This document shows, one piece after another, positions 38,118-46,891 of a stretch of DNA of 64,000 nt. The notes under the pieces are model-generated. The model worked only from the letters and a program-made list of their open reading frames with translations. It searched no databases and was not told the origin of the DNA. How positions within the stretch are numbered: position 1 is the stretch's first letter; each line of letters begins with the position of its first letter. The stretch covers positions 2,692,501-2,756,500 of the forward strand of contig NZ_SZNK01000001.1 of the NCBI RefSeq assembly GCF_005217615.1. Direction: 5' to 3'. The position numbers and the translations under genes were made by a program. The DNA is from Brevibacillus antibioticus (lineage in GTDB: Bacteria > Bacillota > Bacilli > Brevibacillales > Brevibacillaceae).

Positions 38118-39923
38118 CTATCCAAAAGCATGCAGCCCTGCCTTTTCGGTCTGCTTTACTTTTGCTAAAGGATTATCTATGTAAACAAAAACCGATGAGC
38201 TCTCTTCCGGTTGGGTTAATTCATCCAGATCATAGAAGCGCGTGAGCAGATTCGCCTTACACGGAAGCTGTTCGCGCGTAAGTAGATTCTCTAGAAAATT
38301 TGATGTCTCTCGATTCATAGGTAAAAACTCCGTCAAAACCTCATGCATCTCTGCCAATAAGATTTGTTCATCAATTAATCCTTCCGTTCCAAATCCATTA
38401 ATGAGCCCAAACATATGGTTAAAAATCATGTAATAGGTGATTCGCTCGTCTACAAGATGGTCTTTGTAGATGTTTCTGCTCACCTTGCCAATCCCAGGCA
38501 ATTCTGCCTCTAATATTTCTTGCATCGATTCTGAGAAATAATAGCCTTGATTATCACGATAAAAGAACTGATCGGGGTATCCGTCTTTGAGAGTGACCAC
38601 ACTATTCTGTTGATGGGCTTCCAAGCCGATTCCGTACGTTAGATAGAGCCATACCATTGGTTTCAATGAAATGTCTACATACCGCTTAAACCATTTCAAA
38701 CTAACTACTTCCAGTGCCTTTCCTTCCTTTTGTGCCAGATGATGAATGATCATTGCCAACCTACTCTTATACCCAGGAAGTGGATCTTGCACGAGTGCAG
38801 CGATTTGTGTGACTTGCCCTGCATGACTCCCCATAAAGGGATTATCACGCAGGATCACTTCAAATCCCGATTCTTTCGCTTGATCCAACGTGATCGTGAT
38901 GTAAGCTGGATCAGAGATAAAGCCAAAACCCGGATACTTGCGACTCACTTCACCGATCCCTGTTTCAAAAAGTTGCTTCGCCTCTAAACCAATCTCCATC
39001 TCACTTAACTTGTTAATGCGTAAAGAATTCGTCACTTTGATTGGGACAGACAGCTTGAGCATGTATTTCTTCTCAGGATGATAAACCGTTCGAAGGGATG
39101 ATGTCGCCATATACTCCTCACCCTCTGGCCCCAGGTATAGAAGCAACCCTTTCTCGATCAAGGATTGTACGGCTACCTGTTCAAGCAACCATTCTGCTTG
39201 TAGCGGATGAATCGGGACGATTGAAAACGATGGATCGACATCAGATATCGAAGGAAACTCATCCTTCAGTAATTGCGTAGCGGAATCTTTTAGCCCAGAA
39301 TTTTCGTGAACAATCGACGGATGGGCAGCAAATAAGTGGAGTTGAAACTTCCCGCAACACTCCGGTGCATACTGCGCTTGCTTGGCCTCAGGAATTCCTT
39401 GCTGACTCTTCGGGGTTGGATGGAACAAGTGACCGAACAAAAGTGCCTGCTCTGCTTCGATGAAACTTTGTTCCACACCATATAAATTTTCGGCGTTACT
39501 TTGGCGCGTCCGAACAAATTTCTCAATGCTTTGGCAGCTTTGAATCATACGCAAGACTAATTCATCTGGAACTGCACCTTCCCCATGCTGAAGCGTCAGT
39601 TCTTTAATCAAAAGAACGGCTAATGTCAAATAGTCCGCCTGAACGAAACGAGTACAGTCACCACTTCGGTAGCAAGCTGGATAATGAAACAGATGCCTGC
39701 CTGTCACCGAATGATATTTGACACCGACATAGAGAGAAATCCCCTGATGCGGGAGTTCGTAATGAAGGTATTTACCTGTTGAACTCGGCTGTATGATTTT
39801 CGTTAGCTGCTTCGTAATCTCGTCTGTCCGATTGATCCACTCGCCTCTACCTGTTTCTCGGAGATAACAATTGAGAAAGCTCTGCATCGTTGCATGCTCT
39901 GCGATATGCTTGACTACAAACAT
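38118..39923 (-). CDS. asbA: AsbA NIS siderophore synthetase (IucA/IucC family)
   Basis: This 601-residue synthetase joins citrate to spermidine in the first petrobactin assembly step. Motifs are LLFGHLFHPTPKSQQG near residue 145, VPIHPLQAEWLLEQ near 230, LKLSVPIKVTNSLRINKL and GLEAHQQNSVVTLKDG near 430. I place the start at ATG 39923 (MFVVKHIAEHATMQ), behind AGGAGAGGTAAC. A longer frame upstream lies in the promoter region. It is the first gene of the asbABCDEF operon, and iron control is suggested by a Fur-like box inside the promoter. Confidence 0.92.
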   Translation of the reverse strand: MFVVKHIAEHATMQSFLNCYLRETGRGEWINRTDEITKQLTKIIQPSSTGKYLHYELPHQGISLYVGVKYHSVTGRHLFHYPACYRSGDCTRFVQADYLTLAVLLIKELTLQHGEGAVPDELVLRMIQSCQSIEKFVRTRQSNAENLYGVEQSFIEAEQALLFGHLFHPTPKSQQGIPEAKQAQYAPECCGKFQLHLFAAHPSIVHENSGLKDSATQLLKDEFPSISDVDPSFSIVPIHPLQAEWLLEQVAVQSLIEKGLLLYLGPEGEEYMATSSLRTVYHPEKKYMLKLSVPIKVTNSLRINKLSEMEIGLEAKQLFETGIGEVSRKYPGFGFISDPAYITITLDQAKESGFEVILRDNPFMGSHAGQVTQIAALVQDPLPGYKSRLAMIIHHLAQKEGKALEVVSLKWFKRYVDISLKPMVWLYLTYGIGLEAHQQNSVVTLKDGYPDQFFYRDNQGYYFSESMQEILEAELPGIGKVSRNIYKDHLVDERITYYMIFNHMFGLINGFGTEGLIDEQILLAEMHEVLTEFLPMNRETSNFLENLLTREQLPCKANLLTRFYDLDELTQPEESSSVFVYIDNPLAKVKQTEKAGLHAFG

Positions 39924-39999
39924 GTTACCTCTCCTCTTGCTTGATCCATTTTTTATCCAAGCATTGCGACTTACATAATTGGTAAAACGTCCCATAAAT

Positions 40000-40029
40000 A
40001 ATGTAAACGATTATCATTCTCATTTCAAG
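40000..40029 (-). promoter_or_regulatory. Iron-regulated promoter of asbA with Fur box
   Basis: On the minus strand TTGAAA (40028-40023), a 17-base spacer and TACATT (40005-40000) form the promoter. The spacer contains TGAGAAT-G-ATAATCG, close to the Bacillus 7-1-7 Fur box TGATAAT-N-ATTATCA, within TTGAAATGAGAATGATAATC. Bound Fur would block RNA polymerase directly. Confidence 0.8.
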
Positions 40030-40101
40030 TGATAATATTTATCTTGTACAGTTAGGAGAGATAGACTGACAGAAATTCGTTCCATCATCCTACGCAAAAA
40101 G

Positions 40102-40133
40102 AAAAAAGATGCCGATTCATCAGCATCTTTTTT
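40102..40133. terminator. Terminator of ddl
   Basis: AAAAAAGATGC pairs with GCATCTTTTTT around CGATTCATCA, seven bases after the ddl stop. It isolates ddl from the asb promoter. Confidence 0.85.
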
Positions 40134-40140
40134 CTCATGA

Positions 40141-41229
40141 TTAGTCCAACTCTTCCGCATCTACGACATTGCGACCTTTATCCGCATGTCGCTCGATAGC
40201 GAGTTGCACCAGACGATCGATCAGCTCGCTGTAGCTCACACCCGCAGCTTGGAAAAGCATTGGATACATGCTAAACGGCGTAAAGCCAGGCATCGTATTC
40301 ACTTCGTTGATATAGAGCTTATCGTTTTTCTCATCCCAGAAAAAGTCTATGCGGGAAAGGCCAGAGCCATCGAGTGCTTGGAAGGCCTGCTTGGCTATAT
40401 CCGCGATTTGTTTGGATACATGCTCGGGAACGATCGCAGGAATGGAGAGCTCTGTTCCCGCTCCTTTGTACTTGGCTTCGTAATCGTAAAATTCTTTAGC
40501 GGCAATGACTTCCCCAACGACAGATGTCAGCAGCTCTTCATTCCCCAAAACGCCGATCTCCAATTCACGTGCTTGAACGAACTCTTCCACAATTAATCTG
40601 CGGTCGAATTTGGCAGCTACCTCTAATGCGTGCTTGAGCTCTTCACGATTTTTCGCTTTGTTAATCCCTACGCTAGAACCCATATTCGCCGGTTTGACGA
40701 AACACGGATAGCCGAGTTCACGCTCGATCCGATCCATGACATCGTCCTGGCCTTTTTCCCATTGCGAGCGCAGAAAGCCTACATATTTCACTTGCGGAAG
40801 TCCAGCTTGTGCAAAGACGGTCTTCATCATCCATTTATCCATTCCGATAGCGGAAGCCATTACTCCGGTTCCCACGTACGGGATATTCGCCAATTCCAAC
40901 AGTCCCTGAATGGTCCCATCTTCACCAAATGGTCCGTGAACCACAGGGAAAACAACATCCATTTGCTCATTCATGGCAAACAGCGACCCTGACTTTGGTG
41001 TTTTTGCCGATAAGCGCAATGCTTCGATCTTATCCGGCAGTTGACCTGCCAGTGTTTCTCCAGTCACCCAAGCGCCATCCAATTGAACGTACACTGGGGT
41101 TACCTCATATTTATTTGCATCTACAGCCTGCATAATGGACATGGCCGTACGCAATGAAACTTCATGCTCTGAGGATTTTCCTCCATAAATAATACCCAAT
41201 CGAATCTTTTGATTTCCCATCTGTGTCAT
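40141..41229 (-). CDS. ddl: D-alanine--D-alanine ligase
   Basis: This roughly 362-residue ATP-grasp ligase makes D-Ala-D-Ala for peptidoglycan. Motifs are IYGGKSSEHEVSLRTA at the N-terminus, VVHGPFGEDGTIQGLLELANIPYVGTGVMASAIGMDK near 95-130, CFVKPANMGSSVGI and VNTMPGFTPFSMYP near the C-terminus. The likely start is ATG 41229 (GGAGGGG eight bases upstream) or the in-frame ATG 41220 (AAGGAG ten bases upstream). The much longer open frame is not supported. It is monocistronic, with a terminator. It is separated from murF, its usual neighbour, by the asb region. Confidence 0.95.
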   Translation of the reverse strand: MTQMGNQKIRLGIIYGGKSSEHEVSLRTAMSIMQAVDANKYEVTPVYVQLDGAWVTGETLAGQLPDKIEALRLSAKTPKSGSLFAMNEQMDVVFPVVHGPFGEDGTIQGLLELANIPYVGTGVMASAIGMDKWMMKTVFAQAGLPQVKYVGFLRSQWEKGQDDVMDRIERELGYPCFVKPANMGSSVGINKAKNREELKHALEVAAKFDRRLIVEEFVQARELEIGVLGNEELLTSVVGEVIAAKEFYDYEAKYKGAGTELSIPAIVPEHVSKQIADIAKQAFQALDGSGLSRIDFFWDEKNDKLYINEVNTMPGFTPFSMYPMLFQAAGVSYSELIDRLVQLAIERHADKGRNVVDAEELD

Positions 41230-41454
41230 GCTCCTTTCCCCTCCGTACGAAACCGGAGAGTCTACCCAGTTTCTACTCTCTCCTATGCTATGCAAAAGCC
41301 CAACATCTGCTCTATTTACCGGGCCGAGCCCGTCATTTAGCATACACAAACCAAACACCAAAAACAAGAGAAGCAAGTATCACCTGCTCACGTTTTTTCT
41401 CATACCATATAAATAAAATTCCTGTCATGGAGCTATTTTTCTGGAGGGATTTCC

Positions 41455-41946
41455 ATGAGAGATTATTTGTTGTACTGCACGTACTGCTCTTCTTACACAT
41501 TATTGCACAGCTATGATAAGGAAAGCGGTTCTTTCCTAGGGGAATATTCCCTGCTGCATAACAACTACACCCGTGACGCAATCGTCTTGAGCAAATTTCT
41601 CCTCGCTCATCTCGGTCACACCATCCGTACCATTCCCTCTAAGACGGATGACTATCGCCATATCATCTGCAATGCCTCCCACTTTTTGGAGGATGATATT
41701 GACAAGTACGTAGAGGAAAGTCAGCAGCGGGCTAAGTTCAAGGAGCGTGATCGGAAAAGCGAACGGGAAATTGGTCAGGTACAGCTATATCTGGTCGAGC
41801 ATCTCTTGACCCACGAGCTTCAGAACTTGAGTCAGGCCCGCGCTTCTACCCCCGCCGAAGGACAAGTCTTTTTAGGCAAGGAGCTGGGGTTCAAGCAGGC
41901 TCTCGATCTCGTCAGGCGTGTAAAAAATGACAAACAATTGTCATGA
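41455..41946 (+). CDS. Hypothetical protein with N-terminal CxxC
   Basis: The 163-residue product starts at ATG 41455 behind GGAGGG. The N-terminus (MRDYLLYCTYCSSYTLLHSYD) contains CTYC, but no second Cys pair follows, so a zinc site is not obvious. DDIDKYVEESQQRAKFKERDRKSEREIGQVQLYLVEHLL in the middle is likely a helical coiled region. There is no signal peptide or membrane helix. It lies between ddl (opposite strand) and a DUF4177-like gene in the same direction. I do not recognise the family. Confidence 0.65.
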   Translation: MRDYLLYCTYCSSYTLLHSYDKESGSFLGEYSLLHNNYTRDAIVLSKFLLAHLGHTIRTIPSKTDDYRHIICNASHFLEDDIDKYVEESQQRAKFKERDRKSEREIGQVQLYLVEHLLTHELQNLSQARASTPAEGQVFLGKELGFKQALDLVRRVKNDKQLS

Positions 41947-42048
41947 GCACTTATTTCTTTATTCGAAATGATTCACATTCTTTTGCAACTCTTTCCGCTT
42001 ATCGCGCGTATAAAAAGAGAGACGATGATACAAGCGGGGGGAAAGAAC

Positions 42049-42237
42049 ATGTTTGAATACAAATTCGTCCGAGTTGAGCTGTCCTCTTTTCGACGCCAAC
42101 CAAAAGAAGATTATCAGACCGTTGTCCACGAGCACGCCAAGGAAGGCTGGCGTTTGGTGCAAATCTTTGCTCCAAGCATCGGGGGCGACGGTATCGCCAA
42201 ATACTTCGAATTGATTTTTGAAAAACCAACTTCTTAA
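42049..42237 (+). CDS. DUF4177-like small protein
   Basis: The 62-residue product starts at ATG 42049 behind GGGGGAAAG and reads [20 protein letters not shown] through [16 protein letters not shown] to a short hydrophobic end. The pattern 'YK.V.V.L......K.DY..++.EHA.EGW+LVQ+F' is that of DUF4177, a small alpha/beta domain of unknown function. It sits after the CxxC orphan and before a bidirectional terminator. No role can be proposed. Confidence 0.75.
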   Translation: MFEYKFVRVELSSFRRQPKEDYQTVVHEHAKEGWRLVQIFAPSIGGDGIAKYFELIFEKPTS

Positions 42238-42258
42238 ATCAGACAAAAAGCCGAAAAG

Positions 42259-42293
42259 AAAAACAGCGCCGTTTTAATGCGGACGCTGTTTTT
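42259..42293. terminator. Bidirectional terminator
   Basis: AAAAACAGCG-CCG pairs with CGG-A-CGCTGTTTTT around TTTTAATG. It serves the DUF4177 gene and the convergent rRNA methyltransferase gene. Confidence 0.85.
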
Positions 42294-42301
42294 CTTTTTC
42301 T

Positions 42302-43597
42302 CTATCGACGATCTCTTACTTCAAAGATGGCAAATTTCAAGTAATGAGCCTCATCAGCCCCACTGATTTGCGGATGATCCTTGCCCGCACCTCGCCATTC
42401 AATCAGGCGCAATATCTTTTTCGCATCGACCGCTGCCTCTTGAATCGTTTGCAGGAACAGCTCAGGAGACATATGGTACGAGCAAGACGCGGTAACGAGA
42501 AATCCGCCAGAACGAACAAGCTTCATCCCATTTAAGTTAATATCTTTATAGCCGCGGCAAGCGCCTTTCACTGCTCCACGCGATTTCGCGAATGCTGGCG
42601 GGTCAAGAATGACCACATCCCAGCTCTTACCTGCCTCTACATTTTCACGCAAGTAATCAAATGCATTGGCCACCACAAAATCAACGCGATGCAAAAAGCC
42701 ATTGAGTGTAATGTTACGCTTCGCTGTTTCGATGGCGTGATCCGAAATGTCGAGGGCTGTTACTTTTTTCGCACCGTGCTTGCAAGCATTCAGGGTGAAG
42801 GAACCAGTATGTGTAAAGCATTCCAATACCTCAGCGCCATCCCAAAACGGATTTTTAACCACTTTACCGCGCTTGTCTACAGGCACCTGCTTTGTCTCGC
42901 CTTCTACTTCCATGCTCGTCAGGGTAATGCCGTGCTTTTCACCCCAGCCTTTCATCAATGGCGCGATGGAGGCACGATTTTCCCGCTGATCATAGAAAAA
43001 GCCGGTCTTTTGCCCCTCAACGATATCCACATAATATTTCAATCCGTTTTCTTCGATCAATACCTCACGAGGACACTCTCCGTACAGGACTTCTTTGCCC
43101 TGTGTCAGCCCTTCCAGTTCACGGACATGTACATCATTGCGCAAATAAATACCGGTCGGTGCAAATACCTCTACGAGTGCATCCCGAATCCAATCGATGC
43201 GCTTCTCCATACCCAATGAGAGGACTTGGACAACCAATGTGTCTTCGTAGCGATCGACGATCAGTCCTGGTAAAAAATCGGCTTCCCCGTAAATGACACG
43301 GCAAGCCCGTGGGTTGTCCACAAATCTCGTCCGGAATTCTGCCGCCTGCTTGATTTTGCGCAAGAAAAAGTCGTAGTCGATCTCTTCCTTTTGATCGTAG
43401 CTCAAAATGCGCACGATCATTTGTGAAGCTGGGTTGATATAGCCCTTTGCCAAAAAATATCCTTTGTGATTGGTGACCTCGACGATTTCACCTGGTTCTA
43501 CATCCCCTTGAATTTCTAAAACCTCTGACTGAAAAATCCACGGATGTCCAACTTCTAGCCGCTTTTTCCGATGTTGATTCAATAGCACACGTGCCAT
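42302..43597 (-). CDS. Class I SAM-dependent rRNA methyltransferase (RlmI-like, PUA domain)
   Basis: This 431-residue protein has an N-terminal PUA domain (VLLNQHRKKRLEVGHPWIFQSEVLEIQGDVEPGEIVEVTNHKGYFLAKGYINP), a middle EEHEA-like domain with VYGEADFLPGLIVDRY, and a C-terminal Rossmann methyltransferase (VLECFTHTGSFTLNACKHGAKKVTALDIS near 275-300; VILDPPAFAKSR, the catalytic N/DPPF-type motif). It resembles RlmI / YwbD, which make m5C in 23S rRNA. The start is ATG 43597 (MARVLL), nine bases after GAGGAGG; an upstream frame extension is unlikely. It is monocistronic. Confidence 0.92.
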   Translation of the reverse strand: MARVLLNQHRKKRLEVGHPWIFQSEVLEIQGDVEPGEIVEVTNHKGYFLAKGYINPASQMIVRILSYDQKEEIDYDFFLRKIKQAAEFRTRFVDNPRACRVIYGEADFLPGLIVDRYEDTLVVQVLSLGMEKRIDWIRDALVEVFAPTGIYLRNDVHVRELEGLTQGKEVLYGECPREVLIEENGLKYYVDIVEGQKTGFFYDQRENRASIAPLMKGWGEKHGITLTSMEVEGETKQVPVDKRGKVVKNPFWDGAEVLECFTHTGSFTLNACKHGAKKVTALDISDHAIETAKRNITLNGFLHRVDFVVANAFDYLRENVEAGKSWDVVILDPPAFAKSRGAVKGACRGYKDINLNGMKLVRSGGFLVTASCSYHMSPELFLQTIQEAAVDAKKILRLIEWRGAGKDHPQISGADEAHYLKFAIFEVRDRR

Positions 43598-43687
43598 GCA
43601 GCTATTCCTCCTCTTTGTCATGCTTGCCCTTGTACAGGCATAGCGTTATAGTAACTTGCTAAAAATGGACAGGGAGGAACGTATCTT

Positions 43688-44671
43688 GTGATAGTCTCCA
43701 TCCTCGCCCCTTTTACCTTTGGGCTCACGTTTTTTCTTTTCGGTATGTACGCCATGCGCTCCGGCTTTCAAAACCTTGCCGGCAAAAAAATGGAAGAATG
43801 GATGGGGCGATTTACACGCACCCCGCTCCATAGCTTCTGGATTGGTCTTTTCGCTACTTTTGTCTTGCAAAGCTCCAGTGCGGTAACCGTCCTGACGATT
43901 GGGCTAACGAACGCAGGGATCATCCAGTTCACACAAACCGTCGGCATCATTTTGGGAACCAATTTGGGCACGACCGTCACAACGGAGCTAGTTGCGCTCA
44001 AGCTCGAGTCCTTTGCCATTCCCATGCTTCTCATCGGAGTCGCGCTTTGGCTGATGCCGCGCCGTAACATTCGTTGCATTGGTCTCGTCGTCGCCGGCTT
44101 CGGACTGATCTTCCTCGGAATCGATACATTGAAAGTCATGGCGAAGCCTTTGGAGCAGTCTGAGACGTTTCGTTCGCTTTTTCTGGAGAGCAGCCATTCC
44201 ATCTGGATCGGTTTGATTACCGGGATCATTTTCACCGCTCTCATTCATAGCGGTTCCGCTACGACCGTGATCACGATGGGCTTGCTCAGTCATCAAATTC
44301 TTTCGATGGAAACGGCACTCGCCATCGTGTTGGGCGCAAATGTCGGAACTTGCTTTACCGCTGTCATCGCTGCTATTGGTACGAATACGGCATCCAAGCA
44401 GGTCGCATGGTGCCATACACTCTTCAACGTCGCAGGCGCGATTGTTTTTTTACCGTTTCTTTCCCAGCTTGCCCTCGTCAGTGCCTTTTTAACGGATAGT
44501 CCTTCTATGCAGATCGCCCATTCACAGACGATCTTCAATCTCGTCTGCTCTCTGGTCGCGCTGCCATTCGTCCCGCAGATAGCCAAGTTTATTCAATGGC
44601 TGATCCCTGATAAGCGTCGTCCTACTTACCTCACCTTCAGAAAGAAAATGGTATCAAGTAGATGGAAGTAA
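43688..44671 (+). CDS. Na/Pi symporter family protein (YqeW-like)
   Basis: This 327-residue membrane protein has about eight to nine helices and two inverted Na/Pi cotransporter signature repeats: FATFVLQSSSAVTVLTIGLTNAG near residue 55-78 and FTALIHSGSATTVITMGLL near 180-200. The QSSSA/HSGSA pair is the family hallmark. The start is GTG 43688, ten bases after GGAGG. In Bacillus, yqeW lies between mtaB and rpsU, and here it is in the same broad interval although other genes intervene. Its 3' end overlaps the convergent lrgB gene by 35 bases. Confidence 0.92.
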   Translation: MIVSILAPFTFGLTFFLFGMYAMRSGFQNLAGKKMEEWMGRFTRTPLHSFWIGLFATFVLQSSSAVTVLTIGLTNAGIIQFTQTVGIILGTNLGTTVTTELVALKLESFAIPMLLIGVALWLMPRRNIRCIGLVVAGFGLIFLGIDTLKVMAKPLEQSETFRSLFLESSHSIWIGLITGIIFTALIHSGSATTVITMGLLSHQILSMETALAIVLGANVGTCFTAVIAAIGTNTASKQVAWCHTLFNVAGAIVFLPFLSQLALVSAFLTDSPSMQIAHSQTIFNLVCSLVALPFVPQIAKFIQWLIPDKRRPTYLTFRKKMVSSRWK

Positions 44672-45302
44672 TGACGCCTGCCACGATCATTGCGACACTG
44701 GACGCTGCTGTTTGAACAGGGGAAACGCGGTTCAAGCTGGCCGTACCAATGGCGTGTGCACTCGTACCAATGGCGATCCCGATTGCCCAATCATCCGTGA
44801 TCTTACCCCATTTGAGAACAGGACGGGCAATCATGACACCAACCATCCCTGTCAATGCAGTAAAAAAGGCTGCAAGCGCAGGTTCCCCACCTATGGAACG
44901 ACTCAGTTCCAACGCAATCGGGGTGGTCACAGACTTGCTAAGCATGCTTTTGTATACGAGCTCATCGGAACCCAGACACCAATGAACCGCGATAACGACG
45001 AAGATCGCAATTGCACAGCCTGCACCTACACCAAGCAAAACACCGCGCCAAATATGAGCAAACTCCTTAATCTGTTTAGCCAGCGGAATAGCGAGTGCCA
45101 CAGTTGCAGGGCCGAGCCAAAAGGAAATCCACGATCCTCCGGTAGCAAACGCCTGCCAATCGCCGCTAAACGCCCACCATATGGTCCAGACCAAGATCAC
45201 AGCTACCAAAAGAGGCTGCAACCGTTGGAATCGAGCATTGATCATGGTTGCGCCTTTGTACCCTGCTATCGATACCAAAATAGCAAAAAATGGACTAAGC
45301 AT
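44637..45302 (-). CDS. lrgB: LrgB family protein (CidB/LrgB)
   Basis: This 221-residue protein has about seven transmembrane helices and the LrgB signatures KSMLSKSVTTPIALELSRSIGGEPALAAFFTALTGMVG and IGTSAHAIGTASLNRVSPVQTAASSVAMIVAG. CidB/LrgB act with holin-like CidA/LrgA in controlling murein hydrolase export, overflow metabolism or pyruvate/glycolate transport. The gene overlaps the upstream lrgA-like gene by eight bases and the convergent Na/Pi gene by 35 bases. Whether this is Cid or Lrg cannot be decided without the usual LytSR or CidR regulator, which is not here. Confidence 0.92.
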   Translation of the reverse strand: MLSPFFAILVSIAGYKGATMINARFQRLQPLLVAVILVWTIWWAFSGDWQAFATGGSWISFWLGPATVALAIPLAKQIKEFAHIWRGVLLGVGAGCAIAIFVVIAVHWCLGSDELVYKSMLSKSVTTPIALELSRSIGGEPALAAFFTALTGMVGVMIARPVLKWGKITDDWAIGIAIGTSAHAIGTASLNRVSPVQTAASSVAMIVAGVITSIYLIPFSF

Positions 45303-45690
45303 CCAAAGTCCTCCCCTCTTGCGGCAAGGACGATTCTGATTTTTGTTTTTGATGCTTCAAATACCATTGCACAACCAGGCCAGTCACAAGCATGACTAAC
45401 AATGGACCGAGCACCATCGATAGTATGATTGGCAATGGGTTTTGCGTGAATACGTTTAAATAGGAAGCGACTCCGACGATGATCGGTACAAAAAAGAGCA
45501 ACATGTGCCTAATTAAAAAAGTACCCGCTTGTTCCACCCAATCCATTCGTATCCATCCCATACACAATCCCAGTGTTAACAGCAGCATTCCCACCAGATT
45601 CCCTGGCAGGGGAATGTGTAGCCATTTGCTCGCAGCTACGCCGACTCCATAAAAAGCCAACAGGATGATGATTCCTTTAACAAATTTCAT
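45295..45690 (-). CDS. lrgA: CidA/LrgA family holin-like protein
   Basis: This 131-residue protein has four transmembrane segments and the family motif WLHIPLPGNLVGMLLLTLGL near residue 23-43 and LLFFVPIIVGVASYLNVF near 68-86. It is the holin-like partner of LrgB and overlaps it by eight bases. No regulator gene is adjacent. It starts at ATG 45690 (MKFVKGIIILLAFYG) behind GGGAGGAGATTAGC. Confidence 0.92.
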   Translation of the reverse strand: MKFVKGIIILLAFYGVGVAASKWLHIPLPGNLVGMLLLTLGLCMGWIRMDWVEQAGTFLIRHMLLFFVPIIVGVASYLNVFTQNPLPIILSMVLGPLLVMLVTGLVVQWYLKHQKQKSESSLPQEGRTLDA

Positions 45691-45752
45691 TTTTGCTAAT
45701 CTCCTCCCTGCTCCCTATCCTCTCTCTATAGGAACATCAGCATGCAGGACGG

Positions 45753-45785
45753 AAAAAGCCCGGCCTTACCTCGGCCAGGCTTTTC
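45753..45785 (-). terminator. Terminator of the mtaB-nudix-deoC transcript
   Basis: On the minus strand GCCTGGCC-GAGGTAA-GGCCGGGC (one T-G pair) is followed by TTTTTCC. Confidence 0.85.
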
Positions 45786-45792
45786 TTTCGTA

Positions 45793-46458
45793 TTAGTATC
45801 CGCTGCCTGTTGTTTTTGCTCCAGTTACAATGGAAACACCGGAGCTCGTACCGATACGGCTCGCGCCTGCTTCGATCATCGCAACCGCTGTTTCGCCGTC
45901 ACGAACGCCACCAGACGCTTTTACGCCAACATTTGGTCCTACGGTTTTACGCATCAGGGCGATATCTTCAACCGTTGCTCCACCTGTTGAAAACCCTGTT
46001 GAGGTTTTTACGTAATCAGCACCAGCCTCTACGGAGAGCTTGCACGCTACTACTTTTTCTTCTTCGGTCAAGAGGCAAGTTTCCAGAATCACTTTCAAGA
46101 GAATATCGCCAGCAGCTTGCTTCACAGCAGCGATGTCTTTTTTGACTGTTTCCAGGTCGCCGGATTTCAGGGCACCTACGTTCAGTACCATATCTACCTC
46201 CGTCGCTCCGTTTGCAATCGCATCGCGGGTTTCAGCTGCTTTGGACTCGATTGTGCTCGCTCCCAGAGGGAATCCGATAACCGTGCACACTTTCACATCA
46301 GAGCCTGCCAGGAGCTCAGCAGAGCGTTTTACCCAATAAGGGTTTACGCATACAGACATGAAGTCGTGCTCTCTTGCTTCTTGGCACAGCTTGTCAATCA
46401 TCTCTTGTGTAGCATCAGGCTTCAACAGCGTGTGGTCGATATATTTGTTCATGTTCAT
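45793..46458 (-). CDS. deoC: Deoxyribose-phosphate aldolase
   Basis: This 221-residue class I aldolase splits deoxyribose 5-phosphate into glyceraldehyde 3-phosphate and acetaldehyde. [15 protein letters not shown] opens the barrel, the Schiff-base Lys is in [16 protein letters not shown] near residue 150, and a second Lys is in [10 protein letters not shown] near 180. It lies four bases after the Nudix gene, which in turn overlaps mtaB, so it belongs to that transcript. Length and motifs are standard. Confidence 0.96.
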   Translation of the reverse strand: MNMNKYIDHTLLKPDATQEMIDKLCQEAREHDFMSVCVNPYWVKRSAELLAGSDVKVCTVIGFPLGASTIESKAAETRDAIANGATEVDMVLNVGALKSGDLETVKKDIAAVKQAAGDILLKVILETCLLTEEEKVVACKLSVEAGADYVKTSTGFSTGGATVEDIALMRKTVGPNVGVKASGGVRDGETAVAMIEAGASRIGTSSGVSIVTGAKTTGSGY

Positions 46459-46462
46459 AGAA

Positions 46463-46891
46463 CTACACCTCTATCCCTAATTGTTCGAATGCAAGGCGAA
46501 AAATGCTGTCATTGTTACGGTACCCTCGTTGCAGTTGCAATTCCCATGCTTCCTTTGCTGTATGCCAATGAACATCATTGATTTCTTCTAGCTGTACGGT
46601 GATCTCTGTGTTGTAAGCTTCCACCAAATAATAATGGACTTCTTTGTCGATGGATTCGCCTGTCACCGGATGCGTATAAACATAGGTGATCATGTCGAGC
46701 TTGGAACCCAATCGTCCGGCTACGCCTGTTTCTTCCAAAACTTCGCGTAGAGCCGTTTCTTCGATGGTTTCGCCCATCTCCTGCTTCCCTTTTGCGAGTG
46801 TTACTTTGCCATATCGGTCTTCAATCAATAGGAGCATGTACTCTGTGTCTTGCTTCTCGTATACGACGCCTCCTGCCGATATCTCCCTCAT
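46463..46891 (-). CDS. Nudix hydrolase
   Basis: This 142-residue protein has the complete Nudix box [23 protein letters not shown] (residues about 35-57) with the catalytic RExxEE core. The N-terminus [35 protein letters not shown] is typical of MutT-like or diadenosine polyphosphate hydrolases. The substrate is not known. Its ATG overlaps the mtaB stop by four bases, and deoC follows four bases after its end. Confidence 0.92.
   Translation of the reverse strand: MREISAGGVVYEKQDTEYMLLLIEDRYGKVTLAKGKQEMGETIEETALREVLEETGVAGRLGSKLDMITYVYTHPVTGESIDKEVHYYLVEAYNTEITVQLEEINDVHWHTAKEAWELQLQRGYRNNDSIFRLAFEQLGIEV

Noticed and set aside
44637..44671. Overlap of the Na/Pi symporter and lrgB ends as a sign of an annotation error.
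   Set aside because: Both C-termini fit their families and the genes are convergent; a 35-base overlap is plausible.
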